A DNA stretch of 64,000 nucleotides from Endozoicomonas sp. GU-1 (GCF_027366395.1 NZ_CP114771.1:4278001-4342000); one strand, 5' to 3'; counted from the first letter of the stretch, positions 1 to 10,200 are shown. Translations and numbers: made by a program. The notes: generated by a model not told the origin, from the sequence alone.

Positions 1-254
1 GCATCATGCACCTTCTTCCATGTGCCATCTTGTTTCCAGATTCGAAAATAGGTGTAGACAGTACTCCATGGTGGAAAGTCAGAAGGCAGCATTCGCCACT
101 GACAGCCTGTTTTAGTGAGATAGAATATGGCATTCAATATCAGACGATAACTCCAGTCGCGTGGTCGCCCATTTTTTGGAGTATCATAGCCAGGGTCAGG
201 GAATAGAGGCTTGAGGATTGCCCACTCGTCATTGGTCAGGTCGGATGGATACAT
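1..254 (-). CDS. IS5-family transposase, N-terminal part (partial)
   Basis: This is the first 84 codons of a DDE transposase, read on the minus strand from an ATG at 254 and leaving the window at position 1. The visible protein starts MYPSDLTNDEWAILKPLFPD, the usual N-terminus of IS5-family transposases, which carries the DNA-binding region. The catalytic D-D-E residues would be encoded beyond the window edge. It matches the first 84 residues of the intact transposase at 61694-62470, so it is a second copy of the same insertion sequence. Whether the rest is intact cannot be seen here. Confidence 0.85.
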   Translation of the reverse strand, partial: MYPSDLTNDEWAILKPLFPDPGYDTPKNGRPRDWSYRLILNAIFYLTKTGCQWRMLPSDFPPWSTVYTYFRIWKQDGTWKKVHD

Positions 255-348
255 AATTATCCTCCTTAAACTAATCAGATACTGTAGTTATAGACGACGT
301 TGAGTTTTTTATCCTGAGTTAATGGTCAGTAACTTTTACAACAGTCTC
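1..348 (-). mobile_element. IS5-family element, right part (cut by window edge)
   Basis: Positions 1-348 match 62217-62564, the right part of the complete IS5-family element near the window end, base for base as far as I compared. The element ends at 348 with the terminal inverted repeat TTTTACAACAGTCTC and is followed by TGA, the same trinucleotide that flanks both sides of the complete copy. The rest of the element lies outside the window. It sits about 160 bp upstream of the first gene of the repeat-protein array. Confidence 0.9.
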
Positions 349-460
349 TGAGGGATTTTGTGAAGGAGCGCCGTACCGGGGAGTACGGTCGACTGAACAA
401 AACTCCCTCAGAGCGGCAAAGGACAAGCGAGAGCGGGAGCACGTTTATGAAATATCCGGG
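343..460. other. Structured spacer between IS5 and the repeat-protein array
   Basis: No gene is visible between the IS end and the first leader. The stretch contains a long imperfect stem: CTCTGAGGGA followed by TTTTGT (from 346) pairs with ACAAAACTCCCTCAGAG (to about 415) with one bulged base. Inside it is a second hairpin, CCGTAC-loop-GTACGG, around 370-388. The outer stem overlaps the IS terminus. At 438-460 lies a 23-bp stretch that recurs inside the 3' end of the sixth array gene (19924-19946). The spacer could be a small mobile-element remnant or the scar of a deleted array gene. Confidence 0.5.
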
Positions 461-509
461 ATAGAGTAGTCTACTTTTTATATTTCCCATGAATTAATGA
501 AATATAATT
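461..509 (+). promoter_or_regulatory. Array leader 1 (49 bp, hairpin plus TATAAT)
   Basis: First of seven near-identical leaders placed directly before the array genes. It has a short inverted repeat (TAGA-GTAG-TCTA), a T/A-rich run, the overlapping start/stop run ATGAATTAATGA, and a perfect TATAAT at 503-508, immediately before the gene's ATG at 510. No Shine-Dalgarno sequence is present. The conservation argues for function in expression or recombination, but a -10 box this close to the start codon would begin the RNA inside the coding region, so its role is unclear. Confidence 0.55.
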
Positions 510-3500
510 ATGGACAGAGGCGGTGCGGGTGTCAGTTGGCAATGCGCAACATCAGGTAATGATTATAAACAACCGGATGATCGTACCGATGGTGCAAAAA
601 GTGGGCGATGCTGGCATGGCACAGTCAGACAGTTGGATGCGCCGCTCACCTATGTCCGGGAGAGTAACGGATTTTATGCTGCTTCTGACGCCTGCTCTAC
701 TGACCATCCACCAAGACACTCAATAAAACCTGTTCATGGTTTCAAAGCTCTCATCACACCAGAAAAAATAGATTACATGATGAAGATACCTACTCATTAT
801 GGTGATCACTATGATGGTAAAAAACACTGTCAATTTGCCCTTTCAATCAAACACTACACTTTAGCGTCAAAACGACCTTTGCATCATAGTGAACAACGCC
901 AACTGATACCGTTGTTGCACAATTTTAAAGCGACACCCGGGTGGACCTGGCGAAGCCTGGCGACAACGTTTCATTCCTTTACTTCAGCGGGTGTTTTTAC
1001 CCCTCATAAATACATGGATGAGTGGGTTAAGGAAATTCAAGCTGCTCTACTGTCAACTTTACTTGATCCTGTAATACTTAAGTGCAACCAAAAGCCTGAT
1101 GTCAGGAGTATTAATGCACAAGGTACCGTCAACCTGCTGTGGGCCGTAGCGAAACTGGTGGACAATGGGCTGGCGCTGGAGAAGACAGCGAAGCTGAAAG
1201 AGGCCGTGGTTGCGCTGTTGCCCCTGGTGAAAACCAAAGCCGAATTAAAAGAAGATAAAGACTGCTTCAACACTCAAGGTACCACTAACCTGCTGTGGGC
1301 CCTGGCGAAACTGGTGGACAATGGTCTGGCGCTGGAGAAGACACCGAAGCTGAAAGAGGCCGTGGCTGCGCTGTTACTCCAGGTGCAAACCAAAGCCGAA
1401 TCAAAAGAAGAGCAAGAGCACTTTAACACTCAAGGTACCGCTAATCTGCTGTGGGCCCTGGCGAAACTGGTGGACAACGGGCTGAAGCTGGAGAAGACGC
1501 CGAAGCTCAAAGAGGCCGTGGCCGCGCTGTTGCCCCATGTGAAAACCAAAGCCGAATCCAAAAAAGAGAAAGACCACTACAAGCCACAGGAAGTCGCCAA
1601 TCTCCTGTGGGCCATGGCAAAACTGGTGGACAACGGACTGGAGCTGGAGAAGACAACGAAGCTCAACGAGGCCGTGTGTGCGCTGTTGCCCTATGTGAAA
1701 ACCAACGCCGAATCAAAAGAAGAGAAGGACCACTTCACGCCACAGGCGGTCACCAACCTGCTGTGGGCAATAGCGAAACTGGTGGAAAACGGGCTCAAGC
1801 TGGAGAAGAGAAAGAAGCTCAAAGAGGCTGTGGCCGCGCTGTTGCTCCAGGTGAAAACCAAAGCGGAAGCAAAGAAAGAACACTTTATTCCTAAGCATAT
1901 CGCCAACCTGCTGTGGGCCATGGCAAAACTGGTGGACAATGGGCTGGCGCTGGAGAAGACAGCGAAGCTCAAAGAGGCTGTGAACGCGCTGTTGCCCCAT
2001 GTGGCAACCAAAGCCGAAGCAAAAGAAGAGAAAGACCGCTTTAAAACTCAAGGTATTGCCAACTTGCTGTGGGCCTTGGCGAAACTGGTGGATAACGGGT
2101 TGGAGCTGGAGAAAACACCGAAGCTCAAAGAGGCCGTGGCCGCGCTATTACCACATGTGAAAATCAAAGCCGAATCAAAAGAAGAGAAAGAGCACTTTAT
2201 TACTCAGCATATCGCCAACCTGCTGTGGGCCCTGGTGAAACTGGTGGACCACGGGCTAGAGAAAACAACGAGGCTAAAAGAGGCCGTGGCCGCGCTGTTA
2301 CCCCATGTGAAAACCAAAGCCGAATCAAAAGAAGAGAAAGACCACTTCAAGCCACAGGCAGTCGTCAACCTGCTGTGGGCGCTGGCGAAACTGGTGGACA
2401 ACGGGCTGGGGCTGGAGAAAACACCGAAGCCCAAAGAGGCCGTGGATGCGCTATTGCCCCATGTGAAAACCAAAGCCGAATCAAAAGAAGAGAAAGACCA
2501 CTTCAAGCCACAGGCAGTCGTCAACCTGCTGTGGGCGCTGGCGAAACTGGTGGATAACGGGCTGGGGCTGGAGAAAACAACGAAGCTCAAAGAGGCCGTG
2601 GCCGCGCTGTTGCCCCATGTGAAAACCAAAGCCGAATCAAAAGAAGAGAAAGACCGCTTCAAGTCTCAAGGTATCATCAGCCTGCTGTGGGCCGTGGTGA
2701 TACTGGTGGACAACGGGCTGGAGCTGGGGAAGACACCGAAGTTCAAAGAGGCCCTGGCCGCGCTGTTGCTCCTTGTGAAAACCAAAGCCAAATCAAAAGA
2801 AGAGAAAGACCACTTCAGCACTCAAGGTACCGCCAACTTGCTATGGGCCCTGGCGAAACTGGGTGAGGCCATTGAGCTGAACCTGATTAAATCTACGTTA
2901 GATTCTCTTGTCGATAGAATCGGTGAAAACCCTCAATTCTCTCAACAAGATATATTGATGTCTCTCTGGGGAGTCATGGTATTCTGCGCCAGATTTTACC
3001 TGGACTCAGGTAGTAATGATAAACACTCCCTTGAAAAGCACATAGGCGAACTATTTTCTCGCCTGGAAAATACAGCCCCGGGCAGTATAGAGGATCAATC
3101 CATCATTGCCATGGCTGCATGTTGGCTTGGGAGAGCGTGTCCAGTCATCCCTTATTACACGACAAACACTTCACAATCTCAATCCACCTTCCGCGATCAC
3201 CTGCAATCGAGCTTTCCGTCTTTGAAGATTGAAGAAGAAAAGAGTCTGAACTCATTACCTCCGGTCGATCTGCTACTGCCAGATTACAATATGGTGATCG
3301 ACATTCAGGGACCTTTCCATTACGTGAGTGGTGATTTCAAAACCAGGAATGGTCCGACTTTGCTGAAAATCGCTCTGCTACAAAAATTAGGATTTGAGGT
3401 CATTGAAATCCCGGTGACCAAGCTTATGAAGCAGGATTCAATAAAAATAGTGATTGAGCAAATAAAGACAAAGTTAGCCGTCCCGCCAGAGGCTCGTGGC

Positions 3501-3677
3501 ACTGTTTCACTTAACAGCGGCGAGGAGGCGGCAGATGAGGCATACGTTACCGCCGATGAAGGAGGGCAATTTTCAGATGACTGTTATTTTACTGCCGAAG
3601 AATATTTAGAAGAGCAAACAAAAAAACCAAAAAAGAGAAAAAGGAAGAGAAAAAAGCCAGTAAAAACTACTGCCTGA
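510..3677 (+). CDS. OPR-like repeat / RAP-domain protein, array gene 1
   Basis: A 1055-residue protein with no signal peptide or membrane segment. Residues 1-204 form a conserved N-domain rich in H, Y and R. Residues 205-772 are eleven tandem ~52-residue (156-bp) repeats, each a predicted two-helix unit with core NLLWALAKLVDNGL, which resembles the octotricopeptide (OPR) consensus. A half repeat (LLWALAKLGEAIEL) caps the solenoid. Near residue 915 the motif VDLLLPDYNMVIDIQGP matches a RAP domain, which has a restriction-endonuclease-like fold. The tail has two Y-x-T-A-(D/E)-E motifs and a KPKKRKRKRKK run. OPR and RAP proteins of organelles bind and process RNA; that role is inferred here. First residues after the repeat-joining Q/K run G G G E A H G H A A G, cap G. 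The start is set by the conserved leader and by homology with the other six genes. Confidence 0.85.
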   Translation: MDRGGAGVSWQCATSGNDYKQPDDRTDGAKSGRCWHGTVRQLDAPLTYVRESNGFYAASDACSTDHPPRHSIKPVHGFKALITPEKIDYMMKIPTHYGDHYDGKKHCQFALSIKHYTLASKRPLHHSEQRQLIPLLHNFKATPGWTWRSLATTFHSFTSAGVFTPHKYMDEWVKEIQAALLSTLLDPVILKCNQKPDVRSINAQGTVNLLWAVAKLVDNGLALEKTAKLKEAVVALLPLVKTKAELKEDKDCFNTQGTTNLLWALAKLVDNGLALEKTPKLKEAVAALLLQVQTKAESKEEQEHFNTQGTANLLWALAKLVDNGLKLEKTPKLKEAVAALLPHVKTKAESKKEKDHYKPQEVANLLWAMAKLVDNGLELEKTTKLNEAVCALLPYVKTNAESKEEKDHFTPQAVTNLLWAIAKLVENGLKLEKRKKLKEAVAALLLQVKTKAEAKKEHFIPKHIANLLWAMAKLVDNGLALEKTAKLKEAVNALLPHVATKAEAKEEKDRFKTQGIANLLWALAKLVDNGLELEKTPKLKEAVAALLPHVKIKAESKEEKEHFITQHIANLLWALVKLVDHGLEKTTRLKEAVAALLPHVKTKAESKEEKDHFKPQAVVNLLWALAKLVDNGLGLEKTPKPKEAVDALLPHVKTKAESKEEKDHFKPQAVVNLLWALAKLVDNGLGLEKTTKLKEAVAALLPHVKTKAESKEEKDRFKSQGIISLLWAVVILVDNGLELGKTPKFKEALAALLLLVKTKAKSKEEKDHFSTQGTANLLWALAKLGEAIELNLIKSTLDSLVDRIGENPQFSQQDILMSLWGVMVFCARFYLDSGSNDKHSLEKHIGELFSRLENTAPGSIEDQSIIAMAACWLGRACPVIPYYTTNTSQSQSTFRDHLQSSFPSLKIEEEKSLNSLPPVDLLLPDYNMVIDIQGPFHYVSGDFKTRNGPTLLKIALLQKLGFEVIEIPVTKLMKQDSIKIVIEQIKTKLAVPPEARGTVSLNSGEEAADEAYVTADEGGQFSDDCYFTAEEYLEEQTKKPKKRKRKRKKPVKTTA

Positions 3678-3684
3678 TGACGCC

Positions 3685-3733
3685 GTAGAGTAGTCTACAT
3701 TTTATATTTTCCATGAATTAATGAAATATAATT
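3685..3733 (+). promoter_or_regulatory. Array leader 2
   Basis: Second copy of the 49-bp leader, with the perfect inverted repeat GTAGA-GTAG-TCTAC at 3685-3698, then a T/A-rich stretch and TATAAT ending two bases before the ATG at 3734. It begins 7 bp after the previous stop codon, so it is the whole intergenic region. No ribosome-binding site is visible. Confidence 0.55.
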
Positions 3734-6700
3734 ATGGACAGAGGCGGTGCTGGTGTCAGTTGGCAATGCACAACATCAGGTAATGATTATAAACAACCGG
3801 ATGATCGTACTGATTCTGCAAAAAATGGGCGATGCTGGCATGGTACAGTCAGACAGTTGGATGCGCCGCTCGCCTATGTCCGGGAGAGTAACGGATTTTA
3901 TGCTGCTTCTGACGCTTGCTCTACTGACCATCCACCAAGACATTCAATAAAACCTGTGCATGCTTTCAAAGCTCTCATCACACCAGAAAAAATAGATTAC
4001 ATGATGAAGATATCTACTCATTATGGTGATCATTATGATGGTAAAAAACACTGTCAATTTGCCCTTTCAATCAAACACTACACTTCAGCGTCAAAACGAC
4101 CTCTGAATCATAGTGAACAACGCCAACTGATACCCTTGTTGCACGATTTTAAAGCAACACCCGGGTGGACCTGGCGAAGTCTGACGACGACGTTTCATTC
4201 ATTTACTTCAGCGGGGGTTTTTACTTCTCATACATACACGGAAGAGTGGGTTAAGAAAACTCAAGCTGTTTTACTGTCCACTTTACTTGATCAAGTAATA
4301 CTTAATTGCAGCCAAACACTTGAAGCCAGAGATCTTGATGTACACGGTATCAATAACCTGCTGTGGTCGGTAGCGAAACTGGTGGACAACGGGCTGGAGC
4401 TGGAGAAAACACCGAAGCTCAAAAAGGCTGTTGCCGCACTGTTGACCCATGTTAAAGCCAAAGCCAAATCACCAGAAGAGAGAGAACACTTTATTCCTCA
4501 GCATATCGCCAACCTGCTGTGGTCTGTTGCGAAACTGGTGGACAACGGGCTGGAGCCGGATAAGGGACTGATGCTCAGAGAGGTTATGGCCGCACTGTTG
4601 CCCCATGTGGAGGCCAGAGCTAAATCAAAAGAAGAGAGAGACCACTTTATTCCTCAGCATATCAGCATCCTGCTGTGGGCCCTGGCGAAATTGGTGGACA
4701 AGGGGGTGGAGAAGACTCCAAAGCTCAAAGGGACCGTGGCCGTGCTGTTGCCTCATGTGAAAACCACAGCCGAATCAAAAGAAGAGAAAGAGCACTTTAC
4801 CGCTCAAGGGATCGCCAACCAGCTGTGGGCCCTGGCGAAACTGGTGGAGAACGGACTGGAGCTGGAGAAGGTACCGAAGCTCAAAGAGGTTGTGGCTGTA
4901 CTGTTGCCCCATGTGAAAACCAAGGCTGAATCAAAACAAGAGAAAGACCACTTTATTCCTCAGCAGATCGCCAACCAGCTGTGGGCCCTGGCGAAACTGG
5001 TGGAGAACGGGCTGGAGCTGGAGAGCACTCCGAAGCTCAAAGAGGCGGTGGCCGCGCTGTTGCCCCATGTGAAAACCAAAGCCGTATCAAAAGCAGAGAA
5101 AGACCACTTCAACACTCAAGCTACCGCCAACCTGATGTGGGCCCTGGCGAAACTGGTGGAGAACGGGCTGGAGAAGACAGCGAAGCTCAAAGAGGCCCTG
5201 GCTGCGCTGTTGCACCATGTGAAAGCCAAAGCCGAAGCAAAAGAAGAGAAAGGCCACTTCAACACTCAAGCTACCGCCAACCTGCTGTGGGCCTTGGCAA
5301 AACTGGTGGAGAACGGGCTGGAGCTGGAGAAGACAGCGCAGCTAAAAGAGGCCCTGGCTGCGCTGTTGCACCATGTGAAAGCCAAAGCCGAAGCAAAAGA
5401 AGAGAAAGGCCACTTCAACACTCAAGCTACCGCCAACCTGCTGTGGGCCGTGGCAAAACTGGTGGAGAACGGGCTGGAGCTGGAGAAGACAGCGAAGCTC
5501 AAAGAGGCCCTGGCCGCGCTGTTGCGCCATGTGAAAGCCAAAGCCGAATCAAAAGAAGAGAAAGACCACTTTAACACTCAAGCTACCGCCAACCTGCTGT
5601 GGGCCGTGGCAAAACTGGTGGACAACGGGCTGGAGAAGACAGCGAAGCTCAAAGAGGCCGTGGCCGTGCTGTTGCACCATGTGAAAGCCAAAGCCGAATC
5701 AAAAGAAGAGAAAGACCACTTTAACTCTCAAGCTACCGCCAACCTGCTGTGGGCCGTGGCAAAACTGGTGGACAACGGATTGGAGCTGGAGAAGACAGCG
5801 CAGCTCAAAGAGGTTGTGGCCGTGTTATTGCCCCATGTGAAAGTCAAAGCCGAATCAAAAGAAGAGAAAGACCACTTCAAGCCACAGGAAGTCGCCAGCC
5901 TGTTGTGGGCTGTGGCGAAACTGGTAGACAACGGGCTGGAACTGGAGAAGACACCCAGGCTTAAAGAGGCCGTGGCCTGGTTGTTGCCCTATGTGAAAAC
6001 CTACGCCGAATCAAAAAAAGAGAAAGACCACTTCAGCGCAAAAGAGACCGCCAACGTGCTGTGGGCCTTGGCGAAACTGGTAGACAACGGACTGGAGCTG
6101 GAGAAGACACCGAAGCTGAAAGAGGCCGTGGTTGCGCTGTTGCCCCATGTGACAACCAAAGCCGAATCATTAGAAGAGACAGACCCCTTCACTCCTCAGC
6201 ATATCGCCAACCAGCTGTGGGCCGTGGCAAAACTGGTGGACAACGGGCTGGAGCTGGAAAAGACAGCGAAGCTCAAAGAGGCCCTGGCTGCGCTGTTGCG
6301 CCATGTGAAAGCCAAAGCCGAATCAAAAGAAGAGAAAGACCAATTCAAGTCACAGGAAGTCGCCAACATGATATGGGCTGTGGCAAAACTGGGTGAGGCT
6401 ATTGAGCTGAACGTGGTTAAATTCACGTTAGCTTCCCTTGTCGGCAAAATCAGCGAAAACACCCCGCTCTCTCAGCAAGGTAGATGGATGTCTCTGTGGG
6501 GAGTTATGGCATTCTGTGCCAGATTTTATCTGACCTACGGTAAAAATAATAAAAACTCACTTGAAAAGCACATGGGTGAACTATTTTCTTGCCTGGGAAA
6601 TACACCCACCGGCAATACCGAGGATCCATCCATTATTGCCATGGTCGCCAGTTGGTTGGGGAGAGCCTGTCCGGTGGTTCCCCATTACCAGACAACCACT

Positions 6701-7213
6701 TCACAATCACAATCCATTTTTTGCGGTCAACTCCGATCAAGCCTTCCCTCTTTGAAGATTGAAGAAGAGACGAGTCTGAACTCATTGCCTCCGGTTGACC
6801 TGCTACTGCCAGATTACAACATGGTGATCGACGTTCAGGGGCCTTCCCATTACGTGGGTGGTGATTTCAAAACCAGGAATGGTTCGACTTTGTTGAAAAT
6901 CGCCCTATATAAAAAATTAGGATTTGAGTTTATTGAAATACCGGTGAACAAGCTTGATAACCAGTATTCAATACAAAGAGTTATTGAGCAAATAAAGACA
7001 AAGTTAGCCAACTCGTCAGAGGTCCATGGTCCTGTGTCACCTGACAGCCGCGAGTGGGATGCAGGTGAGGCATACTTTACTGCCGATGAAGGATGGCAAT
7101 TTTCCGATGACTGTTATTTTACCGCTGAAGAATATTTAGAAGAGCAAATAATAAATAAACCAAAAAAGAGAAAAAGGAAGAGAAAAAAAGCCAGTAAAAC
7201 TAATGCCTGTTGA
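3734..7213 (+). CDS. OPR-like repeat / RAP-domain protein, array gene 2
   Basis: An 1159-residue paralogue of gene 1 and closest to it in the N-domain (starts MDRGGAGVSWQCTTSGNDY). It has thirteen full repeats from residue 205 to 874 and a capping half repeat (MIWAVAKLGEAIEL). The RAP-like block VDLLLPDYNMVIDVQGP and the acidic and basic tail follow. Module order by first residue after the joining Q/K is G H H G Q A A A A A E E H, cap E. Three modules (3, 6, 9) are two residues short because one LE pair is missing. Repeats 9-13 (about 5610-6400) are nearly identical in DNA to the same repeats of gene 3, 3521 bp downstream, which points to recent gene conversion or duplication. In the tail, two compensating A-tract changes alter a few residues but keep the basic run KPKKRKRKRKK. 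RNA binding is inferred from the family. Confidence 0.85.
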   Translation: MDRGGAGVSWQCTTSGNDYKQPDDRTDSAKNGRCWHGTVRQLDAPLAYVRESNGFYAASDACSTDHPPRHSIKPVHAFKALITPEKIDYMMKISTHYGDHYDGKKHCQFALSIKHYTSASKRPLNHSEQRQLIPLLHDFKATPGWTWRSLTTTFHSFTSAGVFTSHTYTEEWVKKTQAVLLSTLLDQVILNCSQTLEARDLDVHGINNLLWSVAKLVDNGLELEKTPKLKKAVAALLTHVKAKAKSPEEREHFIPQHIANLLWSVAKLVDNGLEPDKGLMLREVMAALLPHVEARAKSKEERDHFIPQHISILLWALAKLVDKGVEKTPKLKGTVAVLLPHVKTTAESKEEKEHFTAQGIANQLWALAKLVENGLELEKVPKLKEVVAVLLPHVKTKAESKQEKDHFIPQQIANQLWALAKLVENGLELESTPKLKEAVAALLPHVKTKAVSKAEKDHFNTQATANLMWALAKLVENGLEKTAKLKEALAALLHHVKAKAEAKEEKGHFNTQATANLLWALAKLVENGLELEKTAQLKEALAALLHHVKAKAEAKEEKGHFNTQATANLLWAVAKLVENGLELEKTAKLKEALAALLRHVKAKAESKEEKDHFNTQATANLLWAVAKLVDNGLEKTAKLKEAVAVLLHHVKAKAESKEEKDHFNSQATANLLWAVAKLVDNGLELEKTAQLKEVVAVLLPHVKVKAESKEEKDHFKPQEVASLLWAVAKLVDNGLELEKTPRLKEAVAWLLPYVKTYAESKKEKDHFSAKETANVLWALAKLVDNGLELEKTPKLKEAVVALLPHVTTKAESLEETDPFTPQHIANQLWAVAKLVDNGLELEKTAKLKEALAALLRHVKAKAESKEEKDQFKSQEVANMIWAVAKLGEAIELNVVKFTLASLVGKISENTPLSQQGRWMSLWGVMAFCARFYLTYGKNNKNSLEKHMGELFSCLGNTPTGNTEDPSIIAMVASWLGRACPVVPHYQTTTSQSQSIFCGQLRSSLPSLKIEEETSLNSLPPVDLLLPDYNMVIDVQGPSHYVGGDFKTRNGSTLLKIALYKKLGFEFIEIPVNKLDNQYSIQRVIEQIKTKLANSSEVHGPVSPDSREWDAGEAYFTADEGWQFSDDCYFTAEEYLEEQIINKPKKRKRKRKKASKTNAC

Positions 7214-7217
7214 CGCA

Positions 7218-7266
7218 GTGGAGTAGTCTACATTTTATGTTTCCCATGAATTAATGAAATATAATT
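7218..7266 (+). promoter_or_regulatory. Array leader 3
   Basis: Third leader copy. The stem is GTGGA/TCTAC, so one pair would be a G-U pair in RNA, and the T/A-rich stretch has a G at one position (TTTTATGTTT). TATAAT again ends two bases before the start codon at 7267. Confidence 0.5.
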
Positions 7267-10200
7267 ATGGACAGCGCTGGTATAAGTTGGACATGCACAA
7301 CATCAGGTAATGATTATAATCAACCGGATGATCATACCGGTGCTTCAGGAAGTGGGCGATACAGGTATGGCAAAGTGAGGCGGACGAATACTTCACTTCC
7401 CTATATCCCGGAGCGTCATGAATTTTATCCTGCTGCTAACGCCTGTTCTGCTCACCATCCACCGGGACATTCAATAAAACCTGTTCAGGATTTTAAGGCT
7501 CTCGTCACACAAGCAACAATGGATGACCTGGTGAGGACATCCACTCAATATGGTGATCGCTATAATGGGAAAAAACACAGTCAATTTGCCTGTTCAATCA
7601 AACAATACACATCAAGGTCAAAAAGACCATTAAATCGTAGTGAACAATGCCAACTGATACCATTGTTGCACGCTTTTAAAGTGACACCCGGGTGGCCTTG
7701 GCAAAGCCTGACGACAACGGTTCATTCATTTACGTCAGCGGGTGTTTTTACCCCTCATAAATACCTGAATGAGAGACATAAGGAGGCTCAGGCAGCTTTA
7801 TTGTCCACGTTACTTGATGCAGTAATCGTTAAGTGCCAGCAAAAACCTGAAGCCAGGGATATTGATGCCCAAGGTACCGCCAACTTGCTGTGGGCCCTGG
7901 CAAAAATGGTTGGTAACGGGCTGGGGCTGGAGAAAACACCGAAGCTCAAAGAGGCCGTGGCCGCGCTGTTGCCCCTGGTGAAAATCAAAGCCGAATCAAA
8001 AGAGGGGAAAGATCACTTTATTCCTCAGCATATCGCCAACCAGCTGTGGGCAGTGGCAAAATTGGTAGATAACGGGCTGGAGCTGGAGAAGACACCGAAG
8101 CTGAAAGAGGTCGTGGCCGCGCTGTTGCTCCATGTGAAAACGAAAGCCAAATCAAAAGAAGAGAAAGACCACTTCCGCTCTCAAGGTACCGCCAACCTGC
8201 TGTGGGCTCTGGCGAAACTGGTCGAAAACGGGCTGGATCTGGAGAAGACAACGCAGCTAAAAGAGGCCGTAGCCGCGCTGTTGCACCATGTGAAAAACAA
8301 AGCTGAATCAAAAGAAGAGAAGGACCACTTCAAGCCACAGGAAGTCACCAACCTGCTTTGGGCCGTGGCGAAACTGTTGGACAATGGTCTGAAGAAGACA
8401 CCGACGTTCAGAGAGGCCGTGGCCACGCTGCTGGCCAATGTGAAAACCAAAGCCGAATCAAAAGCAGAGAAAGACCACTTTATTCCTCAGCATATCACCA
8501 ACCTGATGTGGGCCGTGGCAAGATTAGTGGACAATGGGCTGGCGCTGGATAAAACACCCAAGCTCAAAGAGGCCGTGGCCGCGCTGCTACCCCATGTGAA
8601 AACCAAAGCCGAATCAAAAGCAGAGAAAGACCACTTTATTCCTCAGCATATTGCTAACCTGCTGTGGGCCGTGGCAAAACTGGTGGACAACGGGCTGGAG
8701 AAGACAACGCAGCTAAAAGAGGCCGTGGCCGCGCTGTTACCCCATGTGAAAACCAAAGCCGAATCAAAAGCAGAGAAAGACCACTTTATTCCTCAGCATA
8801 TTGCTAACCTGCTGTGGGCCGTGGCAAAACTGGTGGACAACGGGCTGGAGAAGACAGTGCAGCTAAAAGAGGCCGTGGCCGCGCTGCTACCCCATGTGAA
8901 AACCAAAGCCGAATCAAAAGCAGAGAAAGACCACTTTATTCCTCAGCATATTGCTAACCTGCTGTGGGCCGTGGCAAAACTGGTGGAGAATGGGCTGGAG
9001 CTGGAGAAGACAGCGAAGCTCAAAAAGGCCCTGGCCGCGCTGTTGCGCCATGTGCAAGCCAAAGCCGAATCAAAAGAAGGGAAAGGCCACTTTATTCCTC
9101 AGAATATCGCTAACCTGCTGTGGGCCGTGGCAAAACTGGTGGACAACGGGCTGGAGAAGACAGCGAAGCTCAAAGAGGCCGTGGCCGTGCTGTTGCACCA
9201 TGTGAAAGCCAAAGCCGAATCAAAAGAAGAGAAAGACCACTTTAACACTCAAGCTACCGCCAACCTGCTGTGGGCCGTGGCAAAACTGGTGGACAACGGA
9301 TTGGAGCTGGAGAAGACAGCGCAGCTCAAAGAGGTTGTGGCCGTGTTGTTGCCCCATGTGAAAGTCAAAGCCGAATCAAAAGAAGAGAAAGACCACTTCA
9401 AGCCACAGGAAGTCGCCAGCCTGTTGTGGGCTGTGGCGAAACTGGTAGACAACGGGCTGGAACTGGAGAAGACACCCAGGCTTAAAGAGGCCGTGGCCTG
9501 GTTGTTGCCCTATGTGAAAACCTACGCCGAATCAAAAGAAGAGAAAGACCGCTTCAGCGCAAAAGAGACCGCCAACGTGCTGTGGGCCGTGGCGAAACTG
9601 GTAGACAACGGACTGGAGCTAGAGAAGACACCGAAGCTGAAAGAGGCCGTGGTTGCGCTGTTGCCCCATGTGACAACCAAAGCCGAATCATTAGAAGAGA
9701 CAGACCACTTCACTCCTCAGCATATCGCCAACCAGCTGTGGGCCGTGGCAAAACTGGTGGACAACGGGCTGGAGCTGGAGAAGACAGCGAAGCTCAAAGA
9801 GGCCCTGGCCGCGCTGTTGCGCCATGTGAAAGCCAAAGCCGAATCAAAAGAAGAGAAAAACCAATTCAAGCCACAGGAAGTCGCCAACATGATGTGGGCC
9901 GTGGCAAAACTGGGTGAGGCTATTGAGCTTAACGTGGTTAAATCAATGTTAGATTCCCTTGTTGGCAAAATCGGCGAAAACCACCGGCTCTCTCAGCAAA
10001 GTAGATGGATGTCTTTGTGGGGAGTCATGGCATTCTGTGCCAGATTTTATCTGACCTACGGTAAAAATAATAAAAACTCGCTTGAAAAGCATATAGGTGA
10101 ACTCTTTTCTCGCCTGGGAAATACACCCACCGGCAATACCGGGGATCCATCCATTATTGCCATGGTCACAAGTTGGCTGGGGATAGCGTGTCCGGTGGTT

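Noticed and set aside
523..726. Plus-strand frame of 67 codons inside gene 1, and its twin in gene 2 (3747-3950)
   Set aside because: It overlaps the conserved N-domain in another frame, and its presence in both copies follows from their DNA similarity.
1037..2662. Long antisense and alternate-frame open stretches in the repeat regions of all array genes (e.g. 1451-1894 plus, 2204-2662 minus, 11412-12059 plus)
   Set aside because: They arise from the 156-bp periodicity: a stop-free alternate frame in one repeat is stop-free in all. They have no ribosome-binding sites and encode low-complexity repeats.
1122..2825. 156-bp direct repeats as a CRISPR-like array
   Set aside because: Units are contiguous coding DNA in phase with the reading frame, with no unique spacers and no cas genes.
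1122..2825. Array repeats as ankyrin, TPR or TALE repeats
   Set aside because: Length (~52) and core motif (NLLWALAKL) do not match ankyrin (33), TPR (34) or TALE (34) units; OPR/RAP fits better.
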